Shown one piece after another: positions 46,621 through 56,892 of a stretch of 64,000 nucleotides of DNA. The notes beneath the pieces are model-generated. The model did no database searches. It was not told where the DNA came from and saw only the letters and a list, made by a program, of their open reading frames with translations. The position numbers were made by a program, and so were the translations under genes. Numbering within the stretch: position 1 is the first letter of the stretch; the number at the start of each line of letters is the position of its first letter. Origin of the DNA: Thuidium tamariscinum (Eukaryota; Streptophyta; Bryopsida; Hypnales; Thuidiaceae); the NCBI GenBank assembly GCA_947034885.2, contig OX344754.2, positions 17,812,501 through 17,876,500 of the forward strand, read 5' to 3'.

Positions 46621-47611
46621 GTCAATAAAGAAAATACCTAGAATATCGTACTCATGTGTTGCACCCTCACGTGCCTCATTGAGCTCTGTAGCAAGCCGCT
46701 GTTGGCCTAAGTTTGCAAGCCGAGACTTGGAGTTGATGAGCTCGAAGAAAATCTACATGACATCTTGCAGTTCTATTGATTGCGGATTCATCAAGCATTT
46801 CCACAATGGTGCTGCTCTATTGTTCTCCATGCCTCCTTGGCACACAAGTAAAACCCAAGAGGTAGATGGTATGTCTTGCCTTGTTTTGAGCATAGGAAAG
46901 AGAGTTCCTGGAAGAGTACTCCCAAGTTGTTTTTGCAATTTGTAAGTGCAATATGTACTAGCACGCTCAAGTAGATTCTTGTGAGTAAGAATAACTCAAT
47001 TCTTAGCAAAAAAGAGTACCATATTTAATGTACTCCTATACACCTTCCTCCAACTTTGCATCAGTGACATTTTTTGAACACACTCAAAGTGGTCCTTACC
47101 TTTGTCTTTGATGCAATAACCAAGCATCCCAATATAAGTGTAAAGGCTTTGGTTCCAAAGAGCCTTAGTTAGGATGTGGTGTCCTGGTGGAGCTTTCTTT
47201 GGATCTTCCCATTCGAGATAGTACTTTAATTTCTTGCTCACCATGGCAGCTAAAGATGTGAAGAGTCTGCACACCATCTACAAGTGCAACCTAAGCTTGC
47301 CACCACCTCTTTCAATGGAACAAAGGCCCAATATTCATTCATTTTGAAGGAATTCATTGACCTTTACAAGTCGTTCCATGGATATGTTATCATTGCCAAC
47401 TAAAATTGTGATGCTCAAATCCATTTCTTTAGGTGGGCCAGTTCATGTTCTAGTGGTTTTTTATAGGGCATCTTGTTTCAAGGCAACCTTTTTCAAAGGC
47501 AAAGGTTGCTTAGAAACACAAGCCAACTCAGGAAGGTGGTACTCAATCTCTACAAACATTTTGCCTTTCCGAGTGGACCGTTTCAAAGTTTGAGACATAA
47601 GAAGCGCCATC
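46621..47611 (-). pseudogene. Replitron-like HUH/Rep endonuclease pseudogene
   Basis: Reading the minus strand from ATG 47611 gives one frame of about 330 codons with no frameshift but six in-frame stops (TAA, TGA, TGA, TAG, TGA, TAG). Three landmarks suggest a Rep-type HUH endonuclease. First, ERGGGKLRLHL is followed directly by TAG where the family has Gln (HLQ, metal-binding motif). Second, about 40 residues later, IGMLGYCIKDKGKDHFE carries the Tyr-x-x-Lys of the nicking motif. Third, a C-terminal region NLLERASTYC...PSTSWVLLV...PLWKCLMNPQ follows. The layout matches my recollection of eukaryotic replitron transposons, which move by a single-Tyr HUH nuclease; CRESS-DNA virus Reps share the motifs, but the C-terminal part argues for a transposon. 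The boundaries of the element were not found. Dead copy. Confidence 0.62.
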
Positions 47612-48131
47612 TTGAAAACCTCCTAGAAATCAACAAGAAATTTTTCAAGTCATCACCTTAGCTTCAAAAACAACAACCTCAGAAACAAAAGACCTTAAAA
47701 ACATAACAACATTGTAATGACAACACAAAATAATAATAGAAAACATAAACAATAATACAAAATGACAACAAAATGACAACAAAAACAGATACAAAACTAA
47801 AAGACCTGTGAACCTATAGGAGCAAGGTGGGTCAAGGACGACCGAGCAGTTTTGCGTTGAGCCAAAGTCGGGGATCTGCAACGAACAGAGTAGGGGACGA
47901 CTAAGATTAAGTTGCTTTGGGGACAACCAACATCAAGAGGTTCCACCGAACTCTACTCCGCTAAACTTAACTCTACCAAACATAAGCTTTGAAGGTTTAG
48001 TAAGCTTAAATTTAATTTAGAATGTTAAACTGAATTAACTTGCGCCAACACTGTTCTACAAGAATCCGTCAACCTTGCTATGCAATCAAGACAACCAACC
48101 CTGACAAGGCGCACATTGATCCTACAACATC
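47612..48131. other. Intergenic DNA, no gene seen
   Basis: AT-rich to 47,800, then a GC-richer 200 bp stretch (GGGTCAAGGACGACCGAGC...) without recognisable coding. It might be part of the transposon whose HUH gene lies next to it. Confidence 0.45.
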
Positions 48132-48284
48132 CACTACAAGAAAATGGAGGTATATATGACTTGTCCACAATGACTTCACCAACAACAATGATTGCAAAAT
48201 AGTCATTTTGTAGTCATTTTGCAGTTATTGTTGTCGGTGTAGTCATTGTAGACAAATCATTTATATCGCCATTTTCTTGTAGTG
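48132..48284. mobile_element. CACTA-type foldback MITE with ATC target duplication
   Basis: CACTACAAGAAAATGG at the left and CCATTTTCTTGTAGTG at the right are perfect inverted repeats, and the complementarity continues inward through most of the 153 bp. ATC flanks both ends (48129-48131, 48285-48287), the 3 bp duplication typical of CACTA/CMC elements, whose ends start CACTA. Confidence 0.9.
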
Positions 48285-48287
48285 ATC

Positions 48288-48960
48288 AACCCCAAAATTT
48301 GATATCAGCAACAGAGGATAAACTAATACAGGATTCAAGGGGAATCAAACATGGAGGGATTCAAGGAGGACGAGGAATTCAAGAGTTTTGGGCCATGCGA
48401 GGTGTTCTACCGTGCAAGAGGAGCTTTGAGGAAGTTGGACCTCGCCACACGAACGGCCCTAATCACCCCTCAAGGTGGCTGATTGGATGGTCCTTATTTT
48501 TTTGAATTTGATGGCTGAGATCCATGTGGAGGGGGGGGATCTTGATCCAAGGGCTTGCAAATTTTTTGTTCTAGGTTGGAGGGGCTGGCATTTTCATAGG
48601 CAATGACACATTTTGTGAATTTTTGAAGTGTGTTATCTATATTATCAAAAATAGTAGCTAGATTGAGTGCTAGGTAATCTTAAATCAACAAAAATATGTC
48701 TACAATAATGATGTTATTTATCTACATTGATCACAATATTTAGGCTCTAAATAGTCATTCTTTTTAGATGATTTTGCAACATGTACAATGCAAAAGTTTC
48801 CATATTGTGGTCACTAATGGACTTCATCACTACCTTCAAAACTTTTATTGTAACTACTATTCTTGTCATTGTGGTCCAAATCTAAATTGTTCCATATTTA
48901 CAACTTTGTGCTGCATGCATGATTGTAATGGATTGATGCTTGATAGTAAGTTCTAGCAAA
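48288..48960. other. Intergenic DNA, no gene seen
   Basis: Nothing recognised apart from AT-rich sequence and a G run at about 48,531. Confidence 0.5.
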
Positions 48961-49260
48961 CGCATGAGGTAGCTAACCTATTTCCAATCACTTAAGCAAT
49001 TACGCATAGTTAGAGTGCAATTTTTTTTATTGCAAAATTTTTCCCATGTACAAAAATAGAGTTTGGAAGGATAGCATATTTTTCTAGAATTTTATTATAC
49101 AAAGCATAATTACTATGAAGTTTTTAGTAGAAGATTCTTTTTGACCTGTAATGGTAATATAGACCTTACTATTTATGACCATAGGCTGATTGTAAAGTCA
49201 ACTAAGGGCTGATTGCATTTATAAGAGTCTTACAACCAATCCTAATGTGCCACAATTGCT
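48961..49260 (+). repeat. Left arm of a ~300 bp inverted repeat enclosing the SAXO-like gene
   Basis: CGCATGAGGTAGCTAACC... through ...TGTGCCACAATTGCT aligns along its length with the reverse complement of 52084-52360. Shared words include AGTTTGGAAGGATAGCATAT, TAATTACTATGAA, AGAAGATTCT, TAATGGTAATATAG and GCATTTATAAGAGTCTTACA, at roughly 75-80 % identity by eye. Weaker similarity may extend inward about 70 bp more. Confidence 0.85.
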
Positions 49261-50500
49261 CCCGGAATTGCACTACAAAGGAAGCAGACTATAGATTGGA
49301 AATGGAGGGATGATCTAAAATGGATTGGCTACTTTAGTTTATGATTGTATACTTTGATAATTATTTTATTTTATTTTTTGGGAGCTATTAGTAGAAGTTG
49401 CAATAAGTAGCCATATCTAATAGTGCATTGATAAATACATATAATTAATAGTACAATGACTAAATGAGGGGGTTTTCAAAATTCAAAGTAATGGTTTACA
49501 ACCTTTTGACATCAACCGTTGTTTAATAAGTGTCTTTAGGCCTCATAAAACTGTTCACCTCCCTACTTAAACATGCTCCACTAAAATATGAGCTAGTTCA
49601 AGAACAAAAATCAACTTGATTGAACTTGTTGCTAGACATCATTAGATATTCATTGCAAAACAAACAAAAACAAGGTGCACTCATATAATTTAGTAATTTC
49701 AAAAGCTACAACAACTTTATTCTATTGCATTTTCCCTCCACCCTTGTGATTTCATTCTTGGCATTGCAATATATCTTAGTGTCAAAGTATGTTTAATGAA
49801 TTGTCAACATATGTCTTTTATAAACGAATTCATCAAAATTATAATTTACATAAACATAAAGTACATAGTTTGTTTTTCAAAATCCTCTTCAATAGTACAC
49901 TCTGTAATTGCATATTTCATGTAAATCTAGAGAGTCTATCATATTACATTGAAGTTTGATATAAGATCTTCTATATATCGATATAGGTATTTATAATAAT
50001 TTATAATGATATTACATATAGAATTTTAGTGCTTCTAAAACACAGTTATTTGATGAGGTTGGTTGTGTTGTAGAAGTAGTGAGGGAACTAGTATCACAAT
50101 ACAGCTTCAATGGAAATAATACCATAGTTCAATTGGCCCCAAGCTATATTGGCAAGTAGGTATAAAAGTATCAAGGGTGGAGTTCATCATCTAGGCCCAT
50201 GAGGCTTGGATAGTTCAGCTATTTCCAACAGTTTATTTACATTAGTTTTTAAGATCAAAGTCTTCCTTCTTCTGGCATGTACATAAATAATAAAAAGTCT
50301 TAATACTATCCATATGTTCAAAAAAAAAAGAATCTTAGTACTAAAATGAATATTATATTCATGTGTGTAATCCTTGTATACAATTCTTTGAAAAAACACA
50401 ATACCTTGAAAAGAGTCCACTTGTCTAATTTGACATTGATAATTTGTTTTTCCCAATAATTTTGTACAGATTTGATGTACTAGCATCCATTTAGAACAAA
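49261..50500. other. DNA between inverted-repeat arm and SAXO-like gene
   Basis: AT-rich, no other gene recognised; presumably holds the promoter of the SAXO-like gene. Confidence 0.5.
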
Positions 50501-51774
50501 ATGGTTAATGTAAAAGGAGGACCCGAGCATCCAGTTAGTCTAGCTTGTGATCCTAAATCGGGTGTAAGAAATCTCATTCAAAAATTTAATTAAGCAATAA
50601 TTTGGTGGTACATATTTTGAGTAAGGTAGCAACATCCATAACCGTGAGTGCACCCAATTACTGATAGTAGAGTTATCTTAAAGTGTTTTCAGATGTACCT
50701 TGATGCAAATGCTTGATTGTAGTTGGTGGAGTCTGATTATTTTACATTTTGGTATGAGAATCAAGGCAACTTTACTAGAGTGTGGTTAATTTAGGGTGCC
50801 CTAGAGAGTTCTACTTCAAAAATTCATAGAAATTTGATACTGTATCCAAAAATTCTAAATTTTTTTTTGAAAATTCATGATTTTCAGTTGCTAATATTGT
50901 GAAATTTTTTTTTAGGGAAAACTGCCTCTAACTATGCTGAAATTTCTTATTTTGACGGTTATGGATGCTGCTACCTTATGTAAAAAAAATTCTTTGTATT
51001 AAGTGTACTTTTTAGTAATTTATATGCATTCATAAGTTTAAATTAGCATTTGGTCTAATTCTACAGGAAGGTAGACAATGCATTTGTAAAGTTTGCACAT
51101 GTGGTTTCCACAAATGTCCACAAAAACACACATCTGTTCATACCAAATTCAGCGACAAGACGATTTCAGAGTATTGTGCAAAATATCCGGAATGGCCCAT
51201 GCCAAAAAAATTTGTCCGGAAAATTCCTCCAAATGAGAATGCAAATCTCAAAATTGCCTCTAATACAACTTATAGCGATGACTTTGTTAAGCATCCTTGG
51301 GGACCAGCTCCCTTGTGGCGACCACCTATTAAAAATGATATGACTGGTCCAATTCAAAAAGAAACTACGTATAATGTGGACTATTGGGACAAGTCTAAAC
51401 ATATGCAAGCGAGAACCAAAATACCTCCTCAAAAACATGATGGAGGTGGAAAATTTTCCGGACAATCTCTTTATTCTGTTGAATTTAAAGACCCTGGTAA
51501 AATCCCACCGGCCAAAATTATAAAACATGGTGATAACTTGGGTAGCCATGGGGCCAAATTTGACTCTGATTCCACATACCATGACGACTATAGGGAATGG
51601 AAAATGCCAACCAAGTATGTGCATAAGAAGGTAGACAATCCGCAACCCATGGGGAAAATTCAAGGCCCCACCACGTACCAAGGGGACTTCCAAAATAGAC
51701 AAATTCCGGGGAAATGCCCCGTTGTTGCACGAGGCAAACCTAATGTTGTTTGTGGTGATCATATGTGTTATTAA
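50501..51774 (+). CDS. SAXO/FAM154-like axonemal microtubule-stabilising protein, 2 exons
   Basis: Exons 50501-50563 and 51067-51774 give 256 residues. The second exon starts after CTACAG and opens in phase 0 with a Cys-rich head, QCICKVCTCGFHKCP (about residues 25-39), the signature N-terminus of SAXO proteins. Then five Mn-type microtubule-binding repeats spaced about 33 residues apart: NTTYSDDF (87), ETTYNVDY (120), QSLYSVEF (154), DSTYHDDY (189), PTTYQGDF (222). SAXO proteins bind and stabilise microtubules of cilia and centrioles. In land plants such genes are expected only where sperm are flagellated. The small first exon (MVNVKGGPEHPVSL...) is inferred from its GTAAGA donor and matching phase and is less certain than exon 2. 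The frame is intact. The gene sits between inverted repeats. Confidence 0.88.
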
Positions 51775-52083
51775 CCCTACAAAAACAGGAGTTTAGGCTC
51801 CATAGAAATCATCCTTTTTGCAACAATGTGAATCATCTACTTTAAAAAGGTCAAAAGTGTTTTAGTGAAGATTAAACTATAATTGTTCATGACTTCCCTT
51901 TTTTTTGCACAAAATTCCAAGGATGAACAATTGTACTTTTGTCTTCTATGCAAGAATTCCATATCCTTTGTCAGACCATTTTGGTTTGCAACATCTTTAG
52001 AAGATGGCAATCCATTTCTCATCAACCCCCATTTTGAATTAATAGGTTGTTTTCTTTCTGTGAAGTTATGGTGTAGTGTTCAA
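51775..52083. other. 3' region of the SAXO-like gene
   Basis: AT-rich DNA between the stop codon and the right inverted-repeat arm; no poly(A) site could be fixed. Confidence 0.45.
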
Positions 52084-52360
52084 AGCAATTGTGGTACATT
52101 ATGATTGGTTGCAAGGCTCTTATAAATGCAACTAGTACTTGGTTGGTTATGCAATCAAACTATATTACCATTATAGGTTGCAGAGAATCTTCTGCTAAAA
52201 AATTCATAGTAATTACAATTTGTGTAATAAAACTCTGAAAAAATATGGCATCCTTCCAAATTTTATTTATGTACATAAAGAAGATTTGCATTCAAAAAAG
52301 TTGCACTCTACATATGTGTAGTTTCTTAAGTGCTTGGAAATGGGTGAAATACTCCACCGC
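52084..52360 (-). repeat. Right arm of the ~300 bp inverted repeat
   Basis: Reverse complement partner of 48961-49260. Outer flanks (GTTCTAGCAAA left, ATTTTAATTATT right) show no obvious 8-9 bp duplication, so the ends of any transposon are unresolved. Confidence 0.85.
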
Positions 52361-55300
52361 ATTTTAATTATTTTTCTTTCAAATGCCTCAATCTGCATTC
52401 ATTTGATCATTAGTAATGAATGCAATGGCATTCAAATTTTTTTTTATCCATTCTATAATGTAGGAAGTATGAAATCCTCATGAAATCATCAATATTCTTA
52501 ATTATGATTTGATTCCATTTTCAAGGGTGCCAAATGTATTAAGAAAGAACTGAGTTGTGCATTTTTATTTTGCCATTCTCTCTTGAGCATGATAGGAGAG
52601 TGTAACTTGTGGTGATGTTGTAATTAATAATAGAAAATTTATAAAAGAATTAGAATAAAATAAAATATAAGGTTTTTGTCTTATGAATAATGCATTTGGC
52701 AATTGCGTTGAATAATGAATAAATAAATCTCAAAAGATATTCAATTTTCATTTTTTTTATAATACCTGATGTATAACTATTAAAAAATTTATATAAAGGA
52801 CCATCTTTTGATCTTTTTAAATGTCTCATGAACCACATATTAATTTTTTTTTAATAAATTATTTGTATAGAGGATCCAAAGTTTCAAGACTTCTTAGTTT
52901 AGAGTACTTTGAAAAAAAATTGATTGTAGATAGGTTCTACATTGAATTTTTATTTATTTATCATTCTCATTTTCAATCTTCATGAGTAATTTACAGATAA
53001 ATTCATTTGAAATATATTAATAAGAATGCATATTATAGTACAAGAAGAGTCATCTAAAACTTTTTTATACACAATCTCAGCAAATTTTTATATATTTATT
53101 TAGTAGAAATATTTTGTGTTCAAAATTTCAATTACAAACATTGTTTTTCTTAGAATTTTGAAGCAATTTAATTGAATTCAACAATGTATCAATCTTTTAC
53201 CATAAGTCCTAGTTGAAACTTGCTCTTTGAAAATTTCAATTCAAAGGATATTGAATTTTATTTGCATTGATACGACAAATTATATAATATTTATAATAAT
53301 ACAAGAAGAAATATGGATAGTGTAGAGTAAGAAAGAACCATATGACACATTAGACCATTTGTGGATATTTTTGTAGCCTTTTTAAAAATCTATGTAGTTA
53401 GAACTTGCTTACATTAGAAAAAATTGCACTAAAACAAATTTCACAATAATGAACGACATTTTAAAAATTCATAATTCTAAAAAAACATCAATAACATCAA
53501 AAACATCAATGCATTTAGAAGAAAAAAACTAATCTACTATACCATGCAAAATTCTCTTCTTTACCTTTAATGGCATTGTGGATTTTGAACAAGACAATTA
53601 TTGTTCTTTGGGTAGTTGGAATATCTCTTCAAAAAGCTAGAATTGGTATCATCTACTTCAAATTTTTACAAAGATGCATGAATACTCAATATTTTTAGTA
53701 TATTTTGAAAATTACATCTTTGATTTGGGCAACTAGGAAACCATCACTTCTTTATGTAATCTAAGGTAGATGTAATCATAAATGATAAAATAAGCACATT
53801 TGGACATGATCTAGGATAGTACAAGGCAAAGAAAATGTTTTCAAAGGTGCATTGACAAAAATAATAGGGATTGCTTAAAATTTGGTAATTTCATCCTTTA
53901 AATAGAAATTATTATAAATTTTGAAAGACAAAAGTTGGGCTTGACTTATGACCAATATCTAGAGTCATCCAATCCCAATCATTCAAGAACAATTTTTCCA
54001 CTAATTACTTTTGCTACTTTTGTGCTCACTTATGTATCATTAACGTATTGATTCCAACATTAAAAAAAAGACAAAGACACACATTCTAAAGAGAAAACAA
54101 AAATCCATTCCAATCTTCATTGGAACAGGGTATCCTATTTATTGTTGATGGGACGTGTGTTAGTAATGAATATATCTACTTTAATCGGAATCTATGTTGA
54201 CATGGAAAAATTAGATAACAATGTCAAGTAGGGTTGATAAAGTCTCTAACTTTCTATTGTAATATATGAAGGATTTTGTATTCTAAATACAAAACTTGTG
54301 TGTTTCTTCATGATTAAACAACTTAGCAATTCAACAATCCAAATTTCAGTTTTGAAAGCTCAAAAAAAGAATTTTTGTTAAATTTTTAATGTAACTTTCA
54401 TGGTCTCATATAATAATTGATTGTACAATCAATTATACATACTAGTGATGAATTTCAAAATTTTAATTGTGTCAATATGTAAGAAGTCTCTCTCTATCCA
54501 TATCTTTATTCTAAAAGAAACGATTGTCACTATATGAAGATATTTCATTTACAAATTTTCGACACAATCTCCAATATTGAACTCTATCTATTGTGAATTT
54601 TGTAGAAAACATAAGATTACCTTGACACTTAATTAGATTCATTTAGAATTATGGAAATACATATAATATGAAAAATGGCTAGAAGTGCAAGAATTAGTTG
54701 TGGGTTTTGAGAGTTCTTTGAAAAAATTATTCTACTATACCTATATGAATACTGAAATTCTATTTTGAATACAATTATTGCTTTTGATTTGACTACTTGA
54801 AGCAGTTGGGTCATTGCAAGAAACATTGACTTTTTTTATAGCACTTTACAAAATTGATTTTTGTCCATTGCTTTAACTTTTGATTGAAGAATTCAATGCC
54901 CTAAACAAAAAACTATTTCTAAGCTTTTGATTGCAATCATATTTTACATTTTTTAGAATTAAAAAAATCATTTTATATTTAAAAATTGTTTTTGTTAATC
55001 TGTCACACTTTCAAGATTAGAGTTTTTTAATACTATTGAGGGGTTTAAATTAATGATTTAGTTGAGATTTCTATGGTTTATTCTTACAGTAGGTAGATAT
55101 GTCCCTACCAAAAGAAATCTAAAAAAACATTATTTTATGACTTCTACATTAGTGCAAATAGGCGTTCTTTGCACGTACACTTTTAAACATTAGAAATGGT
55201 TTTGAGCTCATTTTTTTAGTCAAACCTCATTACCAAGAAGTCTTTTCAAATGAATGATTTTTAGTTTTGTTCAAAATTATTTTTCCTATTCTTTACAAAT

Positions 55301-55640
55301 TAAAACATCAATCTATATATTTTCTTTACTAGAATTCTATGTTCAAGAAAATGTCCTGAAAAATACATACATTGATGTTTTAATTTGCTCAAGACTCACA
55401 TGCTCACATCCTCATGCTCAAATACTAGCACTATTGGTTCCCATTCTTATATTGAGTTTTTTTTGGTGGGGTCCCATTGATAGTCAAAAAGAGATTTTAG
55501 ATTCTCTTAAAATATAATTTTTGAACTTTGTATGAATAAACTATGAATATTTGAAATGCTACAAATATCTGTTTTCAAAATCAACCCTAAACTCTCATGA
55601 ATAGTGAGAATACATTTTAGACAAGAATCTGTAAGGGTCA
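52361..55640. other. 3.3 kb AT-rich intergenic DNA, no gene seen
   Basis: Dense A/T runs, stops in all frames, no RNA gene and no structured repeat found by eye. An 87-codon frame at 55254-55517 (+) has no recognisable domain. Confidence 0.6.
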
Positions 55641-56892
55641 ACTTTTAAAAAGGGTTGATTTTAGGTGCAATTACCTTAGTAAAAGGCTGGAGAACGAGGG
55701 CGGGGGTCAATCCAGCCCGGGCATAAATTGCTCCCGATACCGGAACGAATGTCTTGATACTCCCTGTCATCTTTCCAGGGTCATCTTTATCCTTCTGACC
55801 CGAACCCAGCATCTTCGTCTCTCTCCCCCAATTTCTTTACCGCGAGACAGGCAGGCACACCCCAACTATGGCCCCCATGCCTACCCCGCCACTTGCCCTC
55901 GCTTCTTAGTGTCCTCGCTTCTTCCACCTCGCGTCCTCTGCGACCATCCCCTATTCCCTTCCCAATTGCAAATTGCAGGCCACGCTCAAGGTCCCGTCAC
56001 AATTCTGACCAAGTCAATCAACTCCTCTGCCCGTAAACTATCGCCAATTCACATCAAGCCCCTTCCCCAATCTCAACTTCGCACTCAGCAGTGACAGATT
56101 GTTCGTTTGATCACACGTATTCCGCCCGCGCAAACCAAGCGCGGCGGATTGTTATGTCTCAACTGTGCTTGAGGATGCTGTCTCACACTAAGAGGTTTGG
56201 GATGGGATGATGGCGAGGTGGCGATTTTGATCATGGCCAGGGTTTGGTGACTTTGTGGCCACGGAATTTTTGATTGGAGGTCTGGTGTGAGTGTGTAGGT
56301 GGTGAATCGATATTCAGAGGTTGCCGTGATTCAATTCAGGGGCTAGGGTTTTCTTGGTGTGCAATCTCGGACTCGGGAGGTGCTCCTTTTAGGGTATGCT
56401 CCGACATCGTCGTGGGTGGTTTGGTTTCTTAGGGTTTCGTGGGGTAGGAATTGGTCACGATTTGCGGTGGTGTCTTGGATCGGGATCGTTGGTGCAAGTG
56501 TCGGTGATGTGTTAAATTTCTCTCTTTTGGGGGTCGGTAGTTTTAAGTTCAATTGTGTGTGTCAATTGTGGATGTTCGTGAATTTACTCTAGTTTGGTGT
56601 TGCAGTGGAGAGTTTTCGTTTATTTGGTTTGGCGGTCTCGTGCTGCCAGCCCGGGTCATCGGGATATTGATTCTTGGGAGTTGATGGCCTGTGGCAAGTT
56701 TTTGTCCTGTTTTTGGGTCTGATTGGTTTGAATTCGCTGTATCTTCGTAGGTCGTAATTTTATGTGGTTAGTGGTTTCCGTGTTGTTGTGAATTTTCCAA
56801 CTGTCGTCGGCTTCAACAGTCGCTTAGGTGCCCTAGGTGTCATTCTTGGTCTACCTCTTTCTGTTGAGGAGTCGTCTCTTTGAGAGAAGAAT
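55641..56892 (+). promoter_or_regulatory. GC-richer promoter and leader region of the ARIADNE gene
   Basis: Composition changes abruptly near 55,680. Telo-box motifs TAGGGTTT occur at 56344-56351 and 56430-56437. Several short open frames (for example 55909-56094 and 56359-56592) precede the ATG and could be leader frames. No TATA box can be placed with confidence. Confidence 0.45.

Noticed and set aside
46621..47611. Integrated geminivirus-like or CRESS-virus Rep
   Set aside because: The HUH and Tyr motifs are shared, but the GMLGYCIKDKG context, the long C-terminal region without a Walker A helicase motif, and the absence of capsid or intergenic stem-loop features fit a transposon better.
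51101..51343. 80-codon plus-strand frame overlapping the start of SAXO exon 2
   Set aside because: The phase-0 frame opening at 51067 carries the Cys-rich head and joins the Mn repeats, so this frame is a shadow.
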